From the NCBI RefSeq assembly GCF_018691265.1, contig NW_024881321.1:18944698-19008697 (forward strand): 64,000 bases of DNA. The letters run 5' to 3'. Positions 1 through 10,282 of the stretch are shown in pieces. Each line of letters starts with the position of its first letter. Position 1 is the first letter of the stretch. This stretch comes from Tyto alba. Taxonomy: Eukaryota; Chordata; Aves; Strigiformes; Tytonidae. Below the pieces are notes generated by a model. The model was not told where the DNA came from, made no database searches, and worked only from the letters and a program-made list of their open reading frames with translations. The translations under genes and the position numbers were made by a program.

Positions 1-466
1 GCTTCATTTACTGCCTTTCTCCTGTTATTTACCTCTTGGTGACCTAGCAGAAGCAAAGGTCACTTAACTGCATGGTAGCTCTGAGTTCTGAAGCAACTGT
101 AGGAGACTGCCAATTATTAATTGTTTTCCCACAGTTTACCATGGTTCTGCAATATGAATCTCTGTAGTGTTCTGAGAGAGAGAGTGATTGTCTAGGGGAA
201 TTGCCATTCCCCTCCCTCATCGTCACACAGACCAGCTCTCTTCACATCTGTAGCTATATACATTCCTGTAGCAACCACTATGGAAATATTCAATGTATTT
301 CTCACTGTCTTGTAATGTGGCTTAGCAATGGGAAACGACAAGGAAGAGCCAGCAAGCTGTAGATAGGTAACTTTATATGAACCACCAGAAAGAGGGACTT
401 CCCTTGCACAGTTTTTCCTTTATAGCACATAGAACTACTGTATTGTATCTAACAGCCAGAAAGTTC

Positions 467-766
467 TTTATTTCAGCAAGCTTCTCATTTCATGCAAAAA
501 GATAAGAGAATCACTCATTCCCGATTCTTGCTGGAGTGCACTGCGGTAAGGCATATAGGAAAGACAGAAATGCTAAGAAAAAGTCTTCCAGGGAAGATTG
601 CCACCATGCAAAATGGTTGCAGAGTTTTCTTCCGTTCTAATGTGTGTTCAGATTGAATGTTATCTGTAGATGACACATACTGTGCATTATCAGCCATCTG
701 TATTTGTTCTGGCTGTTCCTCAAAGGGTATCTGATGAGTCACTGTTTTTTCTAGTGGGCCCTTCAC
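467..766 (-). other. Candidate terminal exon or old pseudogene piece (unrecognised)
   Basis: On the minus strand a frame stays open from about 766 to a TGA at 515-517, about 83 codons. The first half is hydrophilic and compositionally protein-like (for example EEQPEQIQMADNAQYVSSTD), while the second half is more hydrophobic. Directly upstream on the minus strand is a possible splice acceptor ending TCTAACAG, with only a weak pyrimidine tract. An AATAAA poly(A) signal lies at 472-467 on the minus strand, about 43 nt beyond the stop. The frame has no good ATG at its left end; its first codon is GTG and a stop lies just before it, as expected for an internal or last exon rather than a whole gene. 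I do not recognise the protein. Chance is a serious alternative, because the plus strand is also open across much of the same interval. Confidence 0.2.
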
Positions 767-3700
767 CTGTTAGACATGAGTCTTTAATTCTTCCACTGGA
801 CAGGAAACCACAGATCACCATGCAAAGTAAACGCTACATTTTTATTTTTCTTATATGTGTTTTATTTTATGTTTGTAACTTTTCTTGTTTCAGAGCACAC
901 CTTCATGCATTGCAGCCTGTATTTTCCAAGAAAGAACTACTACAATCTTAAACATGACATACATTAAGTTTACATTTCCAAAAAAGTAACTTCCCAAGTC
1001 ACCTCTGGATCTTGGTCCCAAGACTGAGTATGTGCTTCTGTTTAGTGTGAACTAAGTAAGTCTCCACGTAAGACCTAGGTGCAGTTTGGGATATACTTGG
1101 CTCCAGGGATTGTTCCCTGTGTGGAGGTGACATGCTCATATCCTTCCATGCCACATGTTCTCATGTATTCCCCAGGAATCCCCCAGCTCGGGAATCCTTG
1201 AAAGACTCTCATGAACTCCAGGACATGCAACATGCACCCTCAGTTCCCTGTTATCAACTGGTCAGTGTGGTGGGCTGCAATTCAGGCACTTGGAATGAAG
1301 GAACAGCAAAAGATAACAATTGTCAGGATCTTCTGAAGGTGAACTCTGTAAAATACAATGATTTATTTTTATTTACTGTTTTACTTAGCCACTGATTTCA
1401 CAGTGAGAGCTTCTGAGTGTATACTCTGGTCCCATGTCAGTGAAATGGTTAGACCCTAAGTAGCCCCATTTATTATACTCTTCTTAATATAAGTCTTTTT
1501 CCAGGTTGACATGAAAACATCTGGTCCTCTGCATGGCTGAGCACTGGATTTGGTTGGAGCCTTTAAAAGATCTCCACTGATTTAAACTTACATAGGACTT
1601 GAAATTACCTTGGAACAATTTTCATCAAGATCCTTTTATTTAGATTGTCATGTAAATTCTTGTCATCTAGTCTTGACAACCTCACCTGGAAAGTAATTCT
1701 TTTGGGAATGTATGTTTCTTAGATCTGTGTCCTGCTCATTTTAAATACACTGAGCTTGATTCACCTCTCAGTGATATAAATATATCATTAATGTAAATGC
1801 ATTGCCTTCACCAGTCCTTTTTTGGATGCATTCTGGCACAAAGGAGTGCAAAATCTGACCTTCTGGTGATTAATTCCATGGTATTTAATTTTTTAATCTC
1901 TAGCTTATAGAAATGAAGAAATAATTAAAAAAAAGACTTATAGTGCCAGCTGTGTTCCAGGTGAAAAATGATTCCATGTTCAAATCCTCTTGGTTAAAGG
2001 TCTGGATGTTAATTAAGCCATTTATTTTAATTTGGCGGAAACACAGAGGTAAAATAGCTCAGCCTTCCAAGGTTTAGGCTGTGTTACATGAGTATACAAC
2101 AGTATGAAAAATCGTGTAGACTAGTTATTTTCAACAATCAAACATTTATTTGTCTCACGTAAGCATTTATCTGGTTTTCAGGGTAGAAATGTAAAGCCAA
2201 ATCTGTGCTCTTGCATTCTATTAGGAGAATGTAAAGTCCCTACCTAAGAATATTAAACTTATCTGTTCAGTTTCCAGCTCTTAAATATGTTTACTTTAAG
2301 CTGCATAGTTTAATGAACACATTAGACAGAATAAATGAGGGGCAAAAACTATTCAGGATGTGAAAGAAATACAAAGAATTTTTACATTTGCACTTTGCAA
2401 CTTGTACTCCATGAAACAAGGGCTTAAGGCTGTTTCTGTGTCTTTTGCATGTCATTTAAAGCTATTTTTTTCAGTACCATTGCCGAGGATTATAAAGCAG
2501 AGTTGTCTTCATATAAGTGTCATTGTACAGGGACATTAAAATGTATGGCTTAGGTATCACAGTTTAGAGGTATAATGAAGTTACAAGAATACTAAGGATG
2601 TCCTCTAGCATCAGTATTGGCTGGCATAAAGTTTGACTTCCAGGTTACATGGCATTGTAATGGTAATACTCCTGTCCAGTCTTCCATCAACAATTCAGAT
2701 GCACTGGACTCTCTCACGTTAGTTAATGAATTGTTTTAATTTCAACTCCAGATTCAGTCGCTCAAATATATGTGCCTACAGTATAAAAATTTTCATGCAA
2801 TGCAAGTTCCCACTGTAGTCAGTGAAATATAGACAGTATTGAGTTTTTCTGCTCATCTAACATAGATACACAGTGTGTTGCTTGCTGATAGGTGATTAGT
2901 GTAATTTTAGACTCAGAGGGGCAACCAGCTGCCACTTCAGAAGAGCACAAGTCTCTTATATGTGCTCACATACCTTGCCTGACTTATGAAGGTTCCTCAA
3001 ATATCCGAAGGACTCTCAAATGTCATACCTATCTTTAGCCAAATGAATCTCCCTGAGGATGTCTACTCTAGGAAGAATCCAGTAGCTCTCCAGACTACAT
3101 TTGGCATCATGTAGTTGCTTAAAGATCTATGTTCAGTGCCATTTCAGACTCCCTACAGTCTTCCATGTGGGTCTCCACATGCTTTTGTGGAAAATCACAG
3201 GTCTCCCTTTGGTCTTGAGTCACATTCGTCAGATGTGTACAGATATTTTAGCATCCTTTGAATCTCAAATGGCACTTGATGCTTATAATCATGGAAGCGA
3301 ATTATGACTGTGTATTGGCCAAGGCCTTAACAGTTTTCCAGGTTATTCAGTTTGGCCTTTTTCTGCTATTTAGAAGGGTTCAGATGTCATGTAGGTCCTG
3401 CCTCATATCTGTCAGCCCTGTGTGGGATCTTAGCTACCCTTGGATGTTACATCTATGTTTAAGCAATTAAACTGAACACCATGTCTATAATGTGAGATGA
3501 GATTAATAGTTCACAGGTGCACCGTGATACACACCTGATTTTAAGTGCTTGAATATGAAAGTAAATCCTACCCACAGACACATTTGTATCAATTGTATGA
3601 TGCTGAGAACTGCACAAACAGTAGTAAATCTTCCAACCTACAGCACCGATTATGCCTTTTGTGTATATCTTCATTGAGATTTAGTCAAGGTGTTCTTGAT

Positions 3701-4335
3701 AAACAATACTTAAAATGTGTTGTATATAGTGTTTGTAACAGTATTGCTAAGTTCTTCTTAGCTTCTTTCTGGTATTAGTTGGTGCAGCAGAACAGGATAT
3801 TAATCAATAGAACTTTTAATGTCTCATCACCACGCTTTTCAAAGTCTCATCTCAGTGTGCATTATTTCCTGCATTTTGACTCGTTGTTCTTTAGCTCTGT
3901 TGTTTGTTCTCTTTTGACTTGACCATTTGCAAGAAACACTGTCCTTGATAAGAGAAGTAGTGTAATAGGACTCATTGTTCACTCTGAAAAGTTTTATAAA
4001 AGAAAAAGTAATGAGTCCAAATATTTACATATTGTGGTTAGCATGACGCTAACTTGTTGATCTTCTGGTTGCACCTGAAGAACAAGTTTTTTTAATGTGA
4101 TATGATTACAAATCTTAAGTCAAACCTTCTTTTCTGGTACATAAATATGGGTCTTCATGAAACCTGTGGGAGTTATGTACATGTATCCAAGTGTAAAATC
4201 TGGCTCCAGAATTTGGCAGCTAGCCTCTCATTTTAATGACATGTCTGGAAATTTGGTTCCGTCATAGCAGTGGCGACAGCTTTGGCTCCTCATTTTACTT
4301 TTCTTTTTCATCCTCTTTATGCAGTTTCTTTCATT

Positions 4336-4393
4336 TGTAGAAATGAAAGAAAATATACTGAAATTGTAGAAATGTAGAAAATATACTGAAAAT
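4336..4393. repeat. 29-bp tandem duplication, two copies
   Basis: Two adjacent 29-bp units (4336-4364 and 4365-4393) both begin TGTAGAAATG and both contain AGAAAATATACTGAAA. They differ by about one small insertion/deletion, so the duplication looks fairly recent, probably from replication slippage. Confidence 0.85.
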
Positions 4394-6924
4394 TGGTCAG
4401 TGATTGCTAAGGAAACTGAATCTACAGGTTTGTATTGAGCAAGAAGAGTTTGGAGAACACAGATTATATCAATAAGGGAGCATGTGTAGGCAAAGAGAAA
4501 ATTGTTCTATGAATAAAAATGATTTCACTGGGCACCAGACATAAACAAGACTTTATCTCCTTGTTGCTGGATTAAAATCTCATGTTTTCTCTTATGCTTA
4601 TGTAGCATTGTTCCTATTTCATGCTATGACTGGTCGTGAGATTAAGAGCCTGAATTATTAAATACTCTTATGTATATGTGTAACTTTATACAAGTGAAAC
4701 AGAGATCAGAAAGGAAATATTCTTTGGTATACTGGTGAACTGTATCCTAAAAGCTTTAGATTATTCATTGTATAAGATGATTTATTTATTTTTAAAAGAG
4801 TAGGCTTCTACTGAATCATCCAGGAATGTATTTTTCTGTACTTTGGTATACCTGTACTAGTTTATGTTTGTAAAGCAGTTAGGATGTACAGTTTCTGTAA
4901 TTTGAGTTTATATGCATATATACACACATTCACCCATATTCCCACAAGTGTTTACACTTATAGACACGTAGAAAGACTACGTATACACATAATTATATGT
5001 GTGTTATGTGTACTATGTATTGGAATTAAAAACATATTACATATGCAATTTGACTGACCTTGGATGCTTTGAGCTGTACTGGAATTAAACAACTAATCTA
5101 AAATGAGCATCTAGGTTTATTTTATAGTCAGTGGAGAAGATATTTTTAGAGGATTTGTCCAAGATTATTTGCAAAAATTGTCCTTTGGATGTTCTCTACT
5201 GATGACAGAGGGAGCTTACTTCATATCTAATATCTGTCTTGTACCTAGTTAAAGTAAACTGAGAAGGATCCAACTCAAATGTACTTAATTGAAAAAATTG
5301 ATACCGTTCTAGCAATGTAGTTAAAAAGTGGTAAACATTCAATTTGTATGCAATAATCTTTCTTGTGACAAAGATAATTCTGGTTTTATACAGATTACTG
5401 AAGTTGTTTGGTGCTCAGCCTGACTGTGTTTCTGATTTCTTCACGAGAAGAAGGATTAGTGGACATACTGGTGGGAACAGCAGAAGCTGCCAGAACTTGT
5501 CTACATTAGATCAGTCACTGCTGCAGCTGAGTTAGTATTGGCTCCAGTATGACTTTTTTTAGAATTCTCTAGTTCAGACACAGGCCAGATGCAACCAATA
5601 GTAGAGTTAAAAATAAGAATAAAAATTATCTTCGTTGCACTGTGTGGTTTTTAAGGGATTGACACTGACATGGATAATTTGACCTTTTCATATAAATGTC
5701 TCTTAGAAACCAGAGTTGACATACGTGTCCCTAGACTTTTCTATGCTTGTGAAATAATATAAACAAATAAATGTAAAGAAGCCGGATAATTCCCACACCT
5801 TCCCAGACTAAACTCAGAGACACAACAACCCCTGCTTTGTTATGAAATCTCCTTGTTGAAGTGTATTTAAGAGTTCTATTAGTATACTGCACAGAGACTA
5901 CTAAAGGAGTAAACTATTAAAATAGTGTTTTTACTTGACATCAAAAATCAGTAATTTAAGAGATGCAACATGGTATTTTTCCCTTCTGAGTAATCAACTT
6001 TGCCTAAAGCATAATGAATTTATTCAAATAGGATTAGCAATTATTTCAAAGGAGGAATAATGTATGTTGGTAATATGCTATTTTCCCAATATCCAGTGAA
6101 CGTCTCACTCTTTTCCATTGTGGTGCCTTTAAAACATTTGCTTGAGCAGACTGACTGAATTATTACTTTTCATAAAGCAGAAACTAAAGGAATTAAAAAG
6201 AAAGTTTGATTTCACACTTGGATTAAAAGAGCAATAAATCACAGTTCATTTACTTTTTCCTGTTTCTGAAAGAACTAATGCTTAGTTATTTTAAATTGTT
6301 TGTATTCTAGTCCACATTTCAAACTATGGGGATAATCCTTATACTTATGAATGCATAAACTTAAAAGATCTGCTACCTTCTTTTGAGATTTCTGTCTATC
6401 TTTATATTTCCCTTCATCAAATAAATGTTGAGCCTCCAACTAAATGGCTTAATTGTCTAAATTTTCTGTTAAAGAAAAAACATTCTGGTGCACATCATTC
6501 CTGCTAAAAAAAAATGGTCTGGATTTTTTTTTTTGGTCTTCACTAACATTTGAACTTTCAAATAGTTTATCATTTTGATTTGTGATCTGTAAGGTTCAGT
6601 GCTAAAGTTGTTGCTAACCAGCATGCTTATATTTTTCAGATTCCAAGGGGAACATTTTATTATATATGACTTGTCAGAGCAGAGGTCAGAGATATCTTGA
6701 AATCCTTCCAATATCCTCTGCTAGGTTTCTAAATGTGAAAGAAAACTTATCAATGTTTTAAGAGTATAAGTATAATGAGATCAAAACAATAATGTACAAA
6801 GGCAGCATATGGCACAGCTGGTCAGTGTTGACCATTCCCACCATCCTCTTCTTTCACCATCTTGTTAGGCCCATTTTCAGGGAAAACATTGATGGTCAAC
6901 ATGAAGGAAACAATCATTAATGTT

Positions 6925-7022
6925 TTATATATGTTTTTCATCTAAACACACACATAAAATCCTCATATATTTCTATCTATATGTATATGTGTGCTTGTTT
7001 ATTATACATACATATACATAGA
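6925..7022. repeat. AT-rich simple sequence (TATACA type)
   Basis: A low-complexity stretch of TATATG, ACACACAC and CATACATATACATA motifs runs directly into the 5' junction of the first CR1 copy. It is a degenerate microsatellite rather than a pure array. Confidence 0.7.
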
Positions 7023-8474
7023 TCATGTCTGAGACCATCTAAGGAACCTGAAAGTGCACAAGCCCATGGGAGCTGATGAGATGCATTTGTGGGTTCTAAT
7101 AGAACTGGCAGACGAAGTGGCTAAGCCACTCTCCATCATATTTGAGAAGCTGTGGCATTCCGGTGAAGTTCCCACTGACAGGAAAGGGGAAACATACCCC
7201 CCCATTTTTAAAAAGGGAAAAAAGGAAGACCCAGGGAACTACAGGCCGGTCAGTTTCACCTCTGTGTCTGGCAAGATCATGGAGCAGATCCTCCTGGAAA
7301 CTATGCTAAGGCAAATGGAAAATAAGGAGGTGATTGGTGAGATCCAACATGGCTTCACTAAGCATAAATCGTGGCTGACAAATTTGGTGGCCTTCTATGA
7401 TGGTGTTACAGTGTTGGTGGGAAAGGAAAGAACAACTGATGTCATCTACACTCAGAGAGTTACAGTCAATGGCTTGATGTTCAAGTGGAGACCAGTGATG
7501 AGTGGCATTCCTCAGGAATCAGTATTGGGACCAGCACTATTTAACATCTTTGTCAGCGACATGGCCAGTGGAATTGAGTTCATCCTTAGCAAGTTTTCTG
7601 ACAACACCTAACAGTGTGGTGCGGTTGACACTCTGGAGGGAAAGGAAGGCATCCAGAGGGACCTTGACAGTTTTGAGAGGTGGGACTGTACAAACCTCAT
7701 GAAGTTCAACAAGGTCAAGTGCAAGGTCCTGCACACGGGTTGGGGCAATCCCAAGCACAAATACAGGCTGGGCAAAGAATGGATTGAGAGCAGCCTTCTT
7801 GGTTGACAAGAAGCTCAATGTGACCCAGCAAACTGTGCTCACATCCCAGAAAGCTAACTGTATCCTGGATTGCATCAAAAGAAGCATGGACAGCAGTTCA
7901 AAGGAGATGATTCTTCCCCTTTACTCTGCTCCTGTGAGACCCCACTTGGAGTATTACATTCAGCTCTGGGGACACCAGTATAAGAAGGATATGGACATGT
8001 TGGAGCAAGTCCAGAGGAGGTCCATGAAGATGATCGGGGGCTGAAGCCCCTCTTCTGTGAATACAGGATGAGAGAGTTGGGGTTGTTCAGCCCGGAGAAG
8101 AGAAGTCTCTGGGGAAAACCTATAGCGGCCTTCCAGTACTTAAAGGGGGGGTACAGGAAAGATGGGGAGGGGCTCCTTATCAGGGAATGTAGTGATAGGA
8201 TGAGGACTAACATTTTTAAACTTATAGAGGGTAGATTTAGATTAGATATAAGGAAGAAATTCTTTACTGTGAGGGTGGTGAGACAGTGGAACAGGTTGTC
8301 CAGATATGTTGTGGATGCCTCCTCCCTGCAAGTGTTCAAGGCCAGGTTGGATGGGGCCTTGAGCAACCTGGTCTAGTGAAAGGTGTCCCTGCCCATGGCA
8401 AGGGGTTGGAACTAGATAATCTTTAAGGTCCCTCACAACCCAAACCATTATATGATCCTATGATTCTATGATTT
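7023..8474 (+). mobile_element. CR1 LINE retrotransposon, 5'-truncated
   Basis: This is a non-LTR retrotransposon of the avian CR1 family in plus orientation. It starts inside ORF2, within the reverse transcriptase, and reaches the true 3' end. The tail carries the CR1 hallmark: a short 3' untranslated region ending in repeated octamer-like units (GATCCTATGATTCTATGATT, 8454-8473) instead of a poly(A) tail. The left edge abuts an AT-rich TATACA microsatellite. Loss of the 5' part, including all of ORF1 and the endonuclease, is the usual result of incomplete target-primed reverse transcription. The copy cannot move by itself. No clear target-site duplication is visible, which is normal for CR1. 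Confidence 0.95.
7054..8376 (+). pseudogene. CR1 ORF2 reverse transcriptase remnant, broken
   Basis: The remnant is a decayed ORF2 reverse transcriptase spread over at least three open pieces: 7054-7611, 7784-8044 and 8068-8376. Recognisable family blocks are [51 protein letters not shown] and, near the C-terminus, [19 protein letters not shown] and RQWNRLSRYVVDASSLQVFK. Two catalytic features are damaged. The usual FADDT active-site motif reads FSDNT just before the stop at about 7609-7611, and the first catalytic block (LDFSKAFD type) is missing because DVIY is joined directly to TQRV at 7449/7450. Compared with the other copy in this window, 39 codons are lost there in frame. Frameshifts follow at about 7612-7784 and a stop at 8042-8044. 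It encodes no working enzyme. Confidence 0.93.
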
Positions 8475-8769
8475 GTAATCATCACACTGATACAAACATA
8501 GCTAAAGATGTTTAGTTTACACAGATCAAGCATTGACTGGAAGTGTGCTGGTTTTGGCTGGGATAGAGTTAATTTTTCTTCTTCGTAGCTAGAGTAGTGC
8601 TGCATTTTGGATTCAGTATGGGATTTGGTATGAGAAGAATGCTGATAACACACTCATGTTTTTAGTTGTAGCTGAGAGGTCAAGGACTCTCCAACTGCCC
8701 ATGTCCTGCCCGTGTGCAGGTGCACAAGAAGCCGAAAGGGAGCAGAGCCAGAAAACTGGACCCAAATTG

Positions 8770-8814
8770 ACCAATGAAATATTCCATATCATGCAACATC
8801 ATGCTCATTATATA
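8770..8814 (+). promoter_or_regulatory. LTR promoter motifs (CCAAT box and TATA-like box)
   Basis: Within the solo LTR, CCAAT at 8770-8774 is followed by TTATATA at 8808-8814, a spacing usual for a retroviral U3 promoter. Whether the promoter is still active cannot be seen from sequence. Confidence 0.5.
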
Positions 8815-8999
8815 GAGGAGGGGCAGCTGGCAAGGACGGGGCTCTTTCTCACTTCCAGAATTGTGATTGTGGGATCTTGGTGTTTTGAGATCTCTAGCCG
8901 GGAATGGGCTGGGTATCAGTCACCAGGTGGTGAGCAATCACATTGTGCACTACCCATTTGTACTTGTTATTATTGTTATTGTTTTATTTTATTACCATT

Positions 9000-9005
9000 A
9001 TTAAA
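9000..9005 (+). terminator. LTR poly(A) signal ATTAAA
   Basis: ATTAAA lies about 190 bp downstream of the TATA-like box and about 125 bp before the LTR end, consistent with the R/U5 boundary region of the LTR. It is a variant of AATAAA. Confidence 0.5.
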
Positions 9006-9541
9006 CGGTGTTTGTCTCAACCTACGAGTCCCCCTTTACCCCACCAATTGCCTGTCCCATGCTCCAGGCAGTGGGAGGGTGAGTGAGCAGCTGCGTGGTG
9101 TTTGGCTGCTGGCTGAGTTTAAACCATGACAGGAGGTTAACAGGAAATTTCAGTGCTTCTGACCATTTGGAGTGTGTCTAGACTGCATGACAACCATGAT
9201 CACGCAGGGATTTCTGCTTTGGCTCTGAATGTGTTGGTAGGTCTCCCTGACAAAGCTGGTACTCAGGTCCTGGAAGCAGTTTGCGTGACATTGCCTCTGG
9301 GCTAGCCAAAGCTGTGAACCCTGCGTTTAATTATCTTGTGGAGCTCTTCTTGGTCAGAGTTCACACAATATAAAACTCTCTGTCAAAAATTTGTATTATC
9401 ATTGCTATTCTTGTTAGTAAGAGAATCTGGTGCTCTGAATTGTGAGCTTTTTGTGCCAAGTATTGTACAAAATATGTAGAACTCTGTGGGCCATAAAATA
9501 ATGTATGTGAATTTTTTAACAAGACTTAGAATATTTTTTCC

Positions 9542-9561
9542 TTTTTTTTTTTTTTTTTTTT
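9542..9561. repeat. Poly-T run, T20
   Basis: Twenty consecutive T. On the minus strand it would read as a poly(A) run, but no retroposed body is recognisable beside it. Confidence 0.95.
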
Positions 9562-9846
9562 AGTCTCTGTTTAATGATTTGCTAGAATGATTTACTTCAT
9601 TATAGCTCTCATTCCCTCAGAATTGAGGAAACTAATGAAACCCAGTCCAGAAATATGACTGATGATATTTTTGTTCTTTTACATGATGAATTAAGATTGC
9701 ATGATGTTTTACTTTGTCTTTAATTTTTTCAGTGTTTCAAAATAGTACTTTTGCCAAGTTGCCTGATAAGAACTTGTTATTTAGTAACTGAAGGAATTGA
9801 TAAAAATGTGAACTATAGTTATATAGATAAAAGTGTTTCATATTCC

Positions 9847-9862
9847 TTTTTTTTTTTTTTTT
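9847..9862. repeat. Poly-T run, T16
   Basis: Sixteen consecutive T in otherwise unique-looking sequence. Confidence 0.9.
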
Positions 9863-10262
9863 CCCCTGTACTTGCTGCTCTGAAGGCAACAGTAATAAAA
9901 AAAATCTCAATTGTAAAACTTATTCTTGTTTGTCCTTGCATTGCTATCACTTGAATGAAGGTGCAGTGGTTGGGGTAAAAGTAAAGTCCATAGACTGAAT
10001 GAATACTCTGTCAAGAGACTATAGAAAAGGAAATGCCAAGATAGTGTCAGCACAGAAAAAAGTGACAGGAGAATTGATATGTTTTCCTGAATTACTAGCA
10101 GGTTTAGTAGCGGGTTAGATGTCAAAACACAGGAATAAGAACCTGTACAAACAAGTGTGGAGTCAATTATTAAGGCCATGACAGAAGTCTGAGATGGAAG
10201 GACAGATTCTGATGATCCACCAGGGTTTAAACATTTATTTAAAATTTAAATATTTAAGAACC

Positions 10263-10282
10263 TATTAAATTTAAATTTAATA
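10263..10282. repeat. Perfect 20-bp AT palindrome
   Basis: TATTAAATTTAAATTTAATA equals its own reverse complement over all 20 bases. It sits in an almost pure A/T patch (about 10226-10289) that has a second, imperfect dyad (ATTTAAAATTTAAAT). It could extrude as a cruciform or simply be chance in very AT-rich DNA. Confidence 0.9.

Larger units (their letters stand above)
1..7022. other. AT-rich non-coding DNA, no recognised gene
   Basis: No recognisable exon of a known gene, no repeat family I can name and no RNA gene were seen, apart from the weak minus-strand candidate at 467-766. Open frames here are short and have no recognisable motifs. The stretch contains a 29-bp tandem duplication at 4336-4393, a TA/CA-rich patch near 4910-5045, and an AT-rich TATACA-type simple sequence near 6925-7022 against which the first CR1 abuts. 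It could be intergenic or intronic. Confidence 0.6.
8544..9131 (+). mobile_element. Solo LTR of an avian ERVL-like endogenous retrovirus
   Basis: The element is about 588 bp, begins TGTGCTGGTTTTGGCTGGG and ends AAACCATGACA, so it has the TG...CA ends of an LTR. The flanks GGAAG (8539-8543) and GGAGG (9132-9136) look like a 5-bp target-site duplication with one mismatch. Inside, in LTR order, are a CCAAT box at 8770-8774, a TATA-like TTATATA at 8808-8814 and an ATTAAA poly(A) signal at 9000-9005, all in plus orientation. No internal retroviral sequence flanks it on either side, so it is a solo LTR left by recombination between two LTRs. The open frame crossing it (8656-9129) is chance and not a gene. 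The family name is from memory of this opening sequence in birds; the subfamily is not assigned. Confidence 0.85.

Noticed and set aside
7875..8366. 163-codon minus-strand open frame
   Set aside because: It is the antisense shadow of the CR1 reverse transcriptase remnant.
8656..9129. 157-codon plus-strand open frame
   Set aside because: It lies entirely inside the solo LTR and crosses its promoter and poly(A) region. LTRs of this type are non-coding, so the frame is chance.
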